64,000 nt of DNA from Kalaharituber pfeilii (taxonomy: Eukaryota; Ascomycota; Pezizomycetes; Pezizales; Pezizaceae), in assembly GCA_015179045.1 (NCBI GenBank), contig WHUZ01000021.1, positions 682,001 through 746,000 on the forward strand. The letters run 5' to 3'. How positions within the stretch are numbered: position 1 is the first letter of the stretch; every line of letters starts with the position of its first letter. The translations under genes and the position numbers were made by a program. The notes under the pieces were generated by a model, which worked only from the letters and a program-made list of their open reading frames with translations, was not told the origin of the DNA and did not search any database. Shown here piece by piece: positions 54,476-63,718 of this stretch.

Positions 54476-54844
54476 TCATCTCCGGTACATATTGCTCTTC
54501 TCCAGAGCTTCACTTACCTGATCCTCCATCAGCGATATCAACGGTGAAACGACTAGGATACTTTTACACTTCTCATATAAGAATGCGAGCACAAAACAAT
54601 ATGACTTTCCATCACCAGTCTTTGTAATGCATAGCTGATCCTTGCCTTCCATCATGCGTGCAGCAACTTCCACCTGCCATGCTAAAACTTTGAGTGGCAA
54701 GTCCCGGCTCAGGGCAGTCTGCCTAGCAACGTCACTAATTTGCATTCGTAAGTCCCCAACTTCCTTGATCTCCGATTCAACAAACAACCTTCCGGAGGAG
54801 ACCTCTGCTAGTATTTCATCAATAGTATGCCCCTGTAAGGACAT
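54476..54844 (-). pseudogene. RecQ-like helicase N-terminal fragment
   Basis: 122 codons. LKVLAWQVEVAARMMEGKDQ is the Q-motif-like entry, TKTGDGKSYCF is Walker A, and ILVVSPLISLMEDQV is motif Ia, in the order and spacing of RecQ superfamily-2 helicases. The DEAH box, motifs III-VI, RecQ-Ct and HRDC are absent; the downstream side runs into the left tandem-array half of the element. Residues before QGHTIDEILAEV are unrelated to RecQ proper. A stop-riddled homologue lies at 16735-17130. Only a fragment remains, so function in transposition is inferred. Confidence 0.75.
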
Positions 54845-54989
54845 CCCGCTATCTCTGGTACGCTTTTGCTCAGTGGTGCCGTCTTCGGAGATGATTTTGT
54901 TCCATGGTGCATTCTTCTACTATGCAGAGGTTTACACTTTGAGTACCGTAACCAAGCGCCAAGACAAATGCCAAGATCATGTTCAACTC

Positions 54990-55600
54990 ACCTCTTTACA
55001 CAGTCTTTACGTATTCGCCTCCTTCAACCACGCAAACTTCCCAACAGCATAGGCTATGTTACCCAGAATAACCTCGGAGATGGTGTGTAACATCTTTAGC
55101 ATATGCAAAAGTAAATGGTACCCTTAGTTTCCATCTCCGGTGTTTTCACGTCAATTCGGAGATGAATTAATGTATCGGTGCTTGTCACTCACCTCTTTAC
55201 GTATTCGCCTCCTTCAACCACGCAAACTTCCCAACAGCATGGGAAGTGTTACTCAGAATAACCTCGGAGATGGTGTGTAATATCTTTAGCATATGTAAAA
55301 GTAAATGGTACCCTGAGTTTCCATCTCTGGTGTTTTCAGGTCAATTCGGAGATGAATTAGTGTATTGGTGCTTGTAACTCACCTCTTTACGTACCCGCCT
55401 TCCTCAACCACGCAAACTTCCCATGCTGAACCACGCAAACTTCCCAACAGCATGAGAAGTGTTACCCAGAATGACCTCGGAGATGGTATGTAACATCTTT
55501 AGCATATGCAAAAGTAAATGGCACCCTTAGTTTCCATCTCCGGTGTTTTCAGGTCAATTCGGAGATGAATTAGTGTATTGGTGCTTGTACCGACCGCCCT
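54990..55600 (+). repeat. Tandem array, about 190-bp unit
   Basis: Three units, each with cctcggagatggtgtgtaa, catctttagcatatg, catctccggtgttttcagg and attcggagatgaatta. Spacings of the first word are 190 and 213 bp. Confidence 0.8.
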
Positions 55601-55799
55601 GTACCGATCACCACACGCGGGTTCACCGCAACCGTAGGGCGGGCGCACGCCGTCACACTGATATATTGAACTTTTTTTCTTTGTTTTTAACATCACGTAA
55701 CAACGAGCTCAGCGATACCAACCGTCGCGTGTGCTGGTTGTCGGAGCTGGGAGGTCTCGGGTAAGGGGTCGGGAATCGGTTCATCACACTCTCGCACCA

Positions 55800-56190
55800 T
55801 CATATAGAAGCTGTCGTACCTGTCAAATTCAGCTCATACTGCCACCTCTCGCACCGTCGTATAGGACCTGTCATACCGGTCAAATTCGGCTCATTCTGCC
55901 ATATCTCGCACCGTCGTATAGGACCTGTCATACCGGTCAAATTCGGCTCATTCTGCCATATCTCGCACCGTCGTATAGGACCTGCCATACCGGTCAAATT
56001 TGGCTCATACTGCCACCACTCGCACCGTCGTATAGAACCTGTCATACCGGTCAAATTTGGCTCATTCTGCCACCTCTCGTACCACCAAGGGAGGCCTTCC
56101 ATACCTGTGAAATGCAGCTCATCTCCCGCCGTCGAGCAGCACCTGCCATACCTGTTAAATTGAGCTCATTCTGCCATATCGAGATATAGA
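55800..56190 (-). repeat. 57-bp minisatellite, six to seven units
   Basis: Minus-strand unit gagatatggcagaatgagcc / gaatttgaccggtatgacag / gtcctatacgacggtgc, exactly 57 bp, so it stays open as a 19-residue repeat (NEPNLTGMTGPIRRCEIWQ). Same family as 1-1925 on the other strand. Better preserved here. Confidence 0.88.
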
Positions 56191-56949
56191 GTATATGTGT
56201 GTGAGGTATTGAGACCACACATCTAACTAAAATTGGTAAGCATCTGATGAGCTGCCTCATTAATAACATTATCTGTCACTTTACGGGCATCCAGACATGC
56301 AAGCTTAAATGTTGTGTGGCATGACGGCATATGGAATTATATGAAGTAGGGACGCCGGGCCTTACTAGCGAGGTGTTCAGATTCCCAGCAAGGTATTTAG
56401 ACGCTGGGTCTACTAGCTAGAAGAATGTCAGAACGCATGAACACATAGGATGTATCCAATCATCATGACACTACGCCCACATGTCAGGACACATTTTCGT
56501 TATTCCTGATGTGATACAGTCTTCGGAGATGCTTTTATTCCTGTTCTTCCACTATACAGAGGTTTATGTTATGAGTAGCCTAGACAAGTCTACCTTTTAA
56601 CTTGGCCTTATATTATCCAGAATGACCTCGGAGATGGTGTATAGTATCTTTATCATATATAATAATAACTAGTGCCCTTAGTTTCTATCTCCGGTATTTT
56701 TGGAGCAATTCGGAGAGGAATTAGAATATTAGGTGCTCGTACTGAGCTATCTCTACTACTACATATGCATAATGTGAGTGCCGCTAAGGAGCACACTAGC
56801 ATCTCCGGAACATGCGCTAGCATCTCCGGCCCTCTTGGCGCCCGGAGCTGGGGAGCCCCCCATTTCGGAGAAGTTTGGCACCAGACTCTATTCCTTTCGC
56901 GAATTATTTTAGCGTGCCAATAGAGTCTGGGTACGAGAACAATTAAAGA

Positions 56950-57138
56950 TTATATTTCTTTGTTTAATATTATTACTAATATTTAAAACGTGTAAGTAAT
57001 ATATAATATAGTTTTAATAAAATTTTGTTATATAAGAGTTAAAATTCTAATATTAATATAAGTTATAATAATATTAAATACTTATATAAACTTATATAAA
57101 TTAGATAGTAAATTTTATTTAATTTAAAATTTACTTTT
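56950..57138. other. Extremely AT-rich island
   Basis: About 190 bp of almost pure A/T (ttaatattattactaatatt) between the TIR element and an LTR fragment. No coding frame. Could be RIP-mutated sequence or an organellar-like insertion. Confidence 0.6.
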
Positions 57139-57715
57139 TGTTACAGGCATGAGGGGGTCGACTTCGCCGTGCACTGGAGATAGATGTTACGGCTACGGAG
57201 GCGTATATACGGCGGACCGAAAGGGCTTCTACTCGGCGTGGGGTGCGTAGCGGAGCGGAGCGGTTCATGGGCGTAATAAGGAAACGATAGGTTTCAGAGT
57301 TATAAAGAACTTAGAATACCGCTAATGTCTTGATTCTTTTTAACTATGCTATGATATCGCCAGCCAGCGCTTATATAGACTTAAGCGCAGTCATACATGA
57401 CTAGTCAACAAATGAATAAATAACTGATAACGTGGCAATTTCTTATTAATGCTAATATATGTGTTAACAGGTATATATAGCAGAAACATGCAAAAATAGT
57501 ACAGATGCAAGATAATAATATCTACTAATGCATGTGCGCATATTAGCTTCATAAACTAAGTGCCTTAGAGGTCCGACGACCTTACCATAAATAATGACAC
57601 ACACTTCCTTTTATTCAAAGGACAAAGAATCTTCTGCCAAGCCTAACAGGTGATCAGTCCGCTCTATCAGCATTGGTCTTACTAATGGTTCAGGGTAAGC
57701 ATTCCTCTTATCCTG
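57139..57715 (-). repeat. Chromovirus LTR fragment
   Basis: Starts tgttacaggcatgagggggt and aligns with the LTR at 61690-62611 up to about 57715 (gatcagtccgctctatcagc, ggttcagggtaagcattcc), where a GGCC array replaces its end. It has one 33-bp unit where the other copy has about six. Solo or truncated LTR. Confidence 0.75.
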
Positions 57716-57965
57716 GTCTAAATAGCCTGAACCGGCTTGAACAGTCTAGACTAGCCTAGTTGGCTTAGACCGGCCAGAATCGCCTGGACTGGCCTAATTA
57801 GTCTGAACTGGCCCGATTGGCCTGGACCGTCCTGATTGGTCTGGACCGGCCTAAGTAGTCTTGTTCCAGGCCGTCCTAGGCTGATCTAGACGGCCCTCAT
57901 GGCCCACAATTTTAAGGTTCAGGCCAGTGCAGGCCTGCTGTTAACTTGGTCTGGCCTGGCCTGTT
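57716..57965. repeat. GGCCTGGACC array, mixed orientation
   Basis: About 20 degenerate 10-bp units such as ggcctggacc, ggcctgattg, ggcctaagta; orientation flips near 57868-57895 and back. Confidence 0.8.
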
Positions 57966-58149
57966 GAATTTATTGACTGTATATAGAATAGCAGGAGGAA
58001 CTGAAGCACTTCTTGCAGCATTAGCATCAGCTTCTGTACTAGAGCCTACCTGTTTGGGAGAGCAAAGTGGCGTCATAGTGACCCATTAAGCTACCTTTGC
58101 AGATACTAGTGTCAGTACAAATATTTGGCCTCCATTAGATTCTCGAGAT
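57966..58149. other. Short intergenic stretch
   Basis: No feature recognised between the array and the next LINE tail. Confidence 0.4.
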
Positions 58150-58205
58150 TTTTTTTATATCAATACTCGCGTGCCGCCCTATGGGCTATGGCGAGGGTCT
58201 TATTA
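58150..58205 (-). mobile_element. Family-B LINE 3' tail
   Basis: tttttttatatcaatactcg then cgtgccgccctatgggctat and ggcgagg: minus-strand tail with CTCGC/GCGAG arms. No TSD found. Confidence 0.72.
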
Positions 58206-58825
58206 AAAGTAAAGGAAATAAACGCAACCAGTAAATACATGTGGGGCCCGCGGAGCTACAAGATGGTGCGGGTGGAAAGTCCATACAAGAGGTCCTTCAC
58301 TTCCGTCCCCTATCCTGTTCGTAAGGGCTAGTTTCTCCAGATTTGTAATAGTCTCATAAGAATCTTTGTATACTTCTTATATAGACTTTTACTGCTAACA
58401 AACAGCTAGACAGCTAGAGCATCTGATAGTGTTTAATGGAAATAGATGATATGGCTATATAGCTCCATTGTATACTGAATTGTAAGTTTGAGTTCAGCCT
58501 TCAATTTCTGCAATGCTTGAAGAGAAATTTAGCAGAAAACATAGTGACAGATAAATAGAGTTCGTGAAGGAGAATCTATTATTGGTCTCGTGACCCTGAC
58601 TATTGCTCATTCATAGCTATCTCTTGAATAGCAGTGCGCTGATGAGGTCAAGATCTTGATATGACCAGATGATGAACTGCAAAGCAAGAAGGCTTCGGCT
58701 ATGGCCAACCAGTTAGTGAGGCAAGACTTGCTATATAATAATTGTATTATCGCATGCTAACACAAGAGAGATGCACTTATGCATTTACTTGACCTAGTAT
58801 TGATTACGGTTAACTACTACCTACT
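58206..58825. other. No gene recognised, 58206-58825
   Basis: AT-moderate sequence with short frames only. Confidence 0.45.
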
Positions 58826-58882
58826 TATCGCCATAGCCCATAGGGCGGCACGCGATCACTGACATGAGAAAAAAAAGACAAA
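58826..58882 (+). mobile_element. Ultrashort family-B LINE tail
   Basis: tatcgccatagcccataggg then cggcacgcgatcactgac and A-rich end. ATCGC/GCGAT arms. It lies 66 bp before the start codon at 58948. Confidence 0.72.
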
Positions 58883-58947
58883 AAAATACCTACCTGCTCC
58901 TTACGTACTTCTTCAAGTATTTACCTACTCCGAAGACACTCTCCATC

Positions 58948-59490
58948 ATGCCGGTTAAACTCACCGATTCCAATTTCGGACCTGTTACTACAGAAGCCAT
59001 AATCGAATCTGTCCGAATTCCATCCTCACCAACAGCTACACTCGCGTATGATTTGGGGGACTATCTCGATGGCTATGATCTTGTCATCAAGAAATACAAT
59101 GGTTTCTGTATCCCTGCTGACATGCTTCAACGCCAGAAGAAGAAGATAAGCGATCTGATAGCCCAGTTTGTGAGGCTGCTGAGAGGGTGTGGGGTGACTA
59201 CCTTATATACGAATCAGGTGTCCGTGGAGTCGCTAATGGACTTTAGAGATCATGTGAAGAATGCATTGCAGGATATGGTGAACGAACACTATAATCGGTA
59301 TCCTGGGGGGCAAGAGCTTAAGATGGTGGAAGCACGAGGTGGGAAAGATGAATGGCCCAGAATGCCGGTGGTGCAGGGAGGAAGAAGAAACTTAGGGCAT
59401 GTACTCGAACGCTGCAAGGTATCGCCCCAAGGGGCGAGGATGACTTACTACGACCGGGGAAAGGGGACGAAAAGGATGAAGATACGTTGA
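58948..59490 (+). CDS. Hypothetical protein, 180 aa, between GGCC arrays
   Basis: ATG 58948 in good context (ccatcATGCC). The frame is clean, mostly helical and charged: TTEAIIESVRIPSSPTATLA, LQRQKKKISDLIAQFVRLLR, SLMDFRDHVKNALQDMVNEH. The C-terminus is basic (YYDRGKGTKRMKIR). No signal peptide, membrane segment, Cys cluster or catalytic motif. I do not recognise a family. It is bracketed by GGCCTGGACC arrays (57716-57965, 59908-60045), so it may be a mobile-element passenger or a host gene of a repeat-rich lineage. Confidence 0.5.
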   Translation: MPVKLTDSNFGPVTTEAIIESVRIPSSPTATLAYDLGDYLDGYDLVIKKYNGFCIPADMLQRQKKKISDLIAQFVRLLRGCGVTTLYTNQVSVESLMDFRDHVKNALQDMVNEHYNRYPGGQELKMVEARGGKDEWPRMPVVQGGRRNLGHVLERCKVSPQGARMTYYDRGKGTKRMKIR

Positions 59491-59907
59491 AGGATTTGCT
59501 GGACTGGGCCGGACGTTAGACAGTTCACTTCTTCTCCCTTCCACCAACGCACCTCCAACCTCAAAGGGCCCGCTTAACAGAACTGTTGATAAATCTCCAG
59601 GCTGGAATGCAGTGCCCTTTCCGCCAGTAATAGCCATGTCAGGCGGCGGTATCAAGACTGCCGCTACTGTCAGAAAAACGGCTAGCAATGCCATTGGGAC
59701 TTCCTCAATATCACGGTTTGATGCCTCATCGTATAGGACCATGAAGCAGAAATCTAAAAGTTGAGGTAGACTTACTAGTGAAGAACGCATGTCGCCATCC
59801 ACAACCCTTAACAACCCAATCAATCTCCGGCTAAGAAACTTAGGAAGCGAAAGCGAATAGCACCCATTGCACAAAGTGACGACGATGACGATGCAATGAA
59901 TCCAACA
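59491..59907. other. Intergenic, 59491-59907
   Basis: 3' flank of the hypothetical gene. A minus-strand frame (59392-60042) is in part simply the GGCC array read through. Confidence 0.45.
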
Positions 59908-60045
59908 GGCCAGGCCAGGCCAGGCCAACCGGAGGCCTGGACTGGCCTGGACCGTGAAATTCTGGGCCTGGCCAGGCCTGAAACAATCAGGCCAATCAGG
60001 CCGGTCCAGGCCATTCAGGCCAGTCCAGGCCAACCAGGCCATTTA
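59908..60045. repeat. GGCCTGGACC array, mixed orientation
   Basis: About 13 units (ggccaggcca, ggcctggact, ggccggtcca), with both orientations. Pairs with 57716-57965 around a 1.9-kb interval. Confidence 0.82.
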
Positions 60046-60577
60046 GGTAAATTCAAGCGATTTTAGAATTTAACCCAGGTGAATTAGATTTTAATAGTCC
60101 TGGGTATTTCCACTCTCCGTAATTGACAGTTGCGCATTAGGTATGATCATCGAAGAATTGAGTCCAGTCTGTTGTAATATCTGGAAGGTCCATCATCTCT
60201 AAAATATTTCTTAGTATATATACTCGGAATGTCTCCATCCAGTCACTTTTCTGACTGGATGGAAGCAGGGATAAAAGGCGCTAGCCAGATATATATTTAA
60301 AGCATCCGCTAATCTACTAGTACATACAAGCCATGTTCACACCTAGTCTGGTTACGAGACTAGTTCACACCAATGTTCACCCCCACCCCACAATACAAGG
60401 ATGTTTCAAAAAATTGGAACAATGCTTCCTTCGCTTCCTTCACTACCTCCCTTCTGCTACCGGTATTGCTTTAGCATATACCTCGTCTCATACAACCTCG
60501 CCTCATAGAACCTCGCCTCATACGATATCGCCTAAAGCCTTGCCTTACACTATCTCGGCTCCAATTATCTCTCTTCA
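60046..60577. other. Intergenic, upstream of the MULE gene
   Basis: Contains a short hairpin (cagtcacttttctgactgg, about 60240) and a repeated acctcgcctcata word near 60485-60520. No TIR for the MULE was identified. Confidence 0.4.
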
Positions 60578-61689
60578 ATGTCTGTATCTCTTCTCCATGC
60601 CCGCGGAATCATTGCTGCTATGCCGGCTGCATATTTAAAAAAGCCTGAGAAGGGTGAAAGATATGGGCTAAACTCCAGTGCTGCGAAAACCCGTTTGCAG
60701 GCTTATGCCTTTTCTCAAGGCTTCTTGATTTCGGTGGCAAGTGGCTCAGAGCAATGTGGAAGAATCCGCTATAGATGTGTCCACTATGGTGATGTTCCTT
60801 GCGATTGCTATAGTTTAACAGCCACTGCTGTGACCCAAAAGGAATATAAAGCTTGTGATGGTATGAGCAAGACTGACTCTGGAAAAAGCTTCGTCAACGC
60901 CAGGCCTTGGTAAGTCAATTATAAATATATCCATTTAGTACCTCAATTAACTATTGAGGTAGCATCGACACCTTGGCTGCAAATGGGAGGTATATATATT
61001 CCTACAGAAGGTGGAAAAGACCAGCACAGGTAGTGTTCAAAAGAAATGGTTTATAGGAGTAAAGCAACTTGAGCATACTCATGAGATGGCAGAAAATCCA
61101 TTTGATTATCCGGAACATTTTACATTCGACCAAGAACATAAGAAGCTTCTTGCAGAAGCTCGTCATCTGAAAGAAGCCAGTATTAGTCATATACAAGCAA
61201 ACAATATCCTTCTTGCACCTATTGGGCGTAAAGCCTATTACAATAATAGCAATCCACGCAAACCAGTTGCTGATAGCCTCTCACAAACTATGAATCACAT
61301 TTTTCAGCTATTAGACAATGCAAATATGCATTGTATTCTACGCTATACAACAATTCAGCAACAACAACTCGAACCTGAGGTTCAACGCCTAGATGCCCTT
61401 TTCTTTACATCTAACAGCCAAATTCATTGAGCAAAATGCTTTGTATCCGGTTTTATGATGGAGTTGGATGCTACATTTCGTACGAATAAGCATAAGATGC
61501 CCCTTCTATCAGTGGTTGGAGTTACCAACTCTGGTGCTACGTTTCTTATTGGCTTGTGCTTTCTTCGTAGTGAGAATACCGCTGACATTGAGCATGCTTT
61601 AAAAGCTATGCAGCAACTGATATGGAATGTCTGCAAGCCCCCAAGTGTTTGTATAACTGATCAAGGACTAGCTTTACAAAGTACTGTAA
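60578..61689 (+). pseudogene. MULE transposase (FAR1-like) gene, truncated by an LTR retroelement
   Basis: ATG 60578. A FAR1-like DNA-binding domain (AYAFSQGFLISVASGS, RIRYRCVHYG..CDCY) lies in 60600-60909. A probable intron follows (GTAAGT at 60910, acceptor CTACAG at 61007), though the phases do not match, so there is also a small defect. Then WFIGVKQLEHTHEM. The MULE DDE domain begins MELDATFRTNKHKMPLLSVV, VGVTNSGATFLIGL, and the CITDQGLAL Asp motif is visible. An in-frame TGA at 61428-61430 interrupts it, and the LTR at 61690 cuts off the rest. Confidence 0.78.
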
Positions 61690-61744
61690 TGTTACGGGCG
61701 TGAGGGGCTAGGCTCCGGTGGGCGCTGGAAGGCACTGGATGTTA

Positions 61745-61950
61745 CGGCTACGGAGGTGCGTATTCGGCAGGCCGGAGTCGCTACGGAGGCGTATATACTG
61801 CGGGCCGGAAAGGCTACGGAGGCGTATATGCTGCGGGCCGAGATGGCCACGGAGGCGTATGTGCTGCGGGCCGAAGAGGCTACGGAGGCGTATATACTGC
61901 GGGCCGGAAAGGCTACAGAGGTGTATATACGGCGGGCCGGAAGGGCAGCT
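61745..61950 (+). repeat. 33-bp VNTR inside the LTR
   Basis: About six units of gctacggaggcgtatatact gcgggccggaaag. The homologous LTR at 57139 has a single unit. The period is a multiple of three, so an 11-residue repeat is open on both strands. Confidence 0.88.
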
Positions 61951-62213
61951 GTTTTGCGTGGAGCGCGCAGCGGAGCGGAGCGATTCACGGGTGTAATGAG
62001 GAAACGATAGGTTTCAGAAGTATAGAGAACTTAGAACACCGCTTGTGTCTTGATTCTTCAACTGTGCTATCGCCTGTGCTTAAAAATAGACTGAGCGCAT
62101 CATACATGACTAGGCAAGCAAATAAAGAAACGGCTATTCAACAATGCCAATAATCATAACAAAGAAACATGCAACGTAGTACAGATGCTAGATAATAACA
62201 TGTACTAGGGCAT

Positions 62214-62389
62214 TTTTTTTTTTTTTTTTTTTATATCATTAATCGCGTGCCGCCCTACGGGCTATGGCGATGGTGTGCTAGATACATAGGAAAAAAGGTT
62301 AAAGTCACGCCTCCCGAAACAGCCCGCCTAAAAACACCAAGCCTACGCCCCCAAGCCTATCCACCCCTTACACTTCTACGTACATGTAT
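62214..62389 (-). mobile_element. Short family-B LINE copy inside the LTR
   Basis: 176 bp with perfect TSD tgtactagggcat (13 bp) at 62201-62213 and 62390-62402. Poly(T), hairpin tail (ATCGC/GCGAT), 3' UTR. Confidence 0.9.
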
Positions 62390-62947
62390 TGTACTAGGGC
62401 ATGTGTGCATATTAGCTTCATAAACCGAGTGCCAGGCCTAAAGACCGTAAGTTACAATCAACGGTGACACACACTTCCTTAGCACTACCCTATTCAAACA
62501 CAAAGAATCCTCTGCCAAGCCTAACGGGTGATCAGTCCGGTCTAGCAGCACTGGCCTTACTAAGGATTCAGGGTAAGTGTTCCCCTGCTCGGGTAAGTCT
62601 TAGCCGTAACATTACCCCCCGTTCTAGGGCAGTCGTCTCGACTGACAATCACCGAAAAGTAACCCAAACCAATCGGTATTGTAAGTAATGTGTATCAGCT
62701 CTCTTGCGAGAGTCAAAAGGGTGGCTAATGCAATTATCGGCGTGCCTTATGCGCAAGGCCTCTCACAGGAATTCACTCATCTGTGGCCGACGGTGAGACT
62801 GGTGTGTCTCAAGCACTCATTCATTGGTCAATGAGGCCATTAAAAACCTTAACGAAGATAAAAACCAGTGGGAAAAATTCTTCGTAAGGAAAAGGTACTC
62901 ACATCCCACATTATCCAAGTAGCCTGGGTGTAGCCATCGATGCCTTA

Positions 62948-63322
62948 TTAGGCCAAAGGGCGGCTTTCTTGGATATCGGTCGTGGAACTCTCTGACAGAT
63001 TCCAACGATCTATATCAATCGGTTCCCAAGTATCATCATCTTCACCGTAGCCCTGCCAATGGATTCGGTACTGTACTACCCTGTTCATGTGTTTCGAATC
63101 GACGACATGGAAGAACTCGTCATCCTCATCGATCTCCATTTCCTGGGGTTCAAGTCGCTCTCGAAAAGGCTTTTCAGCTGCCGGGGAGGCATAAACATTG
63201 TCATTTGAGAGGTGAATAACTTTCGAATCGAATCCATATAAAGAACGAAAGGGCTGTAACCATGGGTCGACGTAGCAGTACAGTTGTAAGCGAACTCGGG
63301 TAGAGATAGCCAAGTTACCCAT
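62948..63322 (-). pseudogene. Chromovirus integrase C-terminus with chromodomain
   Basis: VVQYRIHWQGYGEDDDTWEP is the chromodomain core with its aromatic residues (Y, W, W). It is followed by IDRWNLSESSTTDIQESRP. Chromodomains of this class direct integration to histone-marked chromatin. The preceding segment (YGFDSKVIHLSNDNVYASP) is degenerate. Confidence 0.75.
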
Positions 63323-63505
63323 CGGGTCTGTCAGTCATGGCAGTAGATGCGAAGATACTGTTTGGGAGTCTATATTGCGCACTCAGAGAGTCTGTAGGTC
63401 TGGGGGTGGTCAGCGGTACTGAGTTGGAGTCCTACGTCGAGTTTCGATGTAATTTCTTTCTAGAGGGCTGAGGCGAATTGTGCCCTGAAGACGTCATTGA
63501 AGGCA

Positions 63506-63718
63506 TTAGCGACGTCTCGAGTTGTCCGAGTGTTTTTTGCCGGTTATAGCATTGCTTTTGGTGAACCGGTCTGTGACAACTGAAGTAGCGTTAAAGCCCT
63601 CGGATTCAGGTAGCTCTCCAACAAAGTCCATAGCTATCTCCTCCCAAGGCTTCGTACTACTAGGCATTGGCATACGTCTAGTTTGCTTCGGATGTCGGCC
63701 TTCAGGCAGGCAGCACAA
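63506..63718 (-). pseudogene. Chromovirus integrase core fragment
   Basis: TKPWEEIAMDFVGELPESEG gives the first catalytic Asp of the rve domain, then VVTDRFTKSNAI. The frame then breaks; the second Asp and Glu are not in frame. Upstream CLPEGRHPKQ is a shifted zinc-finger end. Confidence 0.75.

Larger units (their letters stand above)
52073..56942 (-). mobile_element. 4.87-kb DNA transposon with 78-bp TIRs carrying a RecQ-like helicase fragment
   Basis: Perfect 78-bp inverted repeats at 52073-52150 and 56865-56942 (outer ttgttctcgtacccagactc), flanked by 7-bp TSD ttaaaga at 52066-52072 and 56943-56949. Each TIR contains an inner palindrome (ccagactctatt / aatagagtctgg). The interior holds a helicase N-terminal fragment (54476-54844, minus), two tandem arrays (about 181 bp and 190 bp units), a 57-bp minisatellite and the motif CATCTCCGG/CCGGAGATG dispersed about 20 times or more. 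No DDE transposase is visible, so it is probably non-autonomous. A decayed relative is at 16446-17452. Helicase-bearing DNA transposons are known in fungi (for example the AcademH lineage); relationship not tested. Confidence 0.85.
61690..62611 (-). repeat. Chromovirus 3' LTR, inserted in the MULE gene
   Basis: Minus-strand LTR from TGTTACGGCTAAG (62611) to CGCCCGTAACA (61690), with 8-bp inverted termini TGTTACGG/CCGTAACA. A polypurine tract (acggggggtaa) lies immediately internal at 62612-62622. 922 bp including a LINE tail and its TSD (189 bp). A 33-bp VNTR lies at 61745-61950. Confidence 0.85.

Noticed and set aside
55800..56102. A 100-aa protein with 19-residue repeats
   Set aside because: Better explained as the 57-bp minisatellite; no start context and no flanking coding signal. 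Kept as a repeat.
61692..61988. Ala/Ser-rich repeat proteins on both strands
   Set aside because: The 33-bp VNTR keeps several frames open; all lie inside an LTR.
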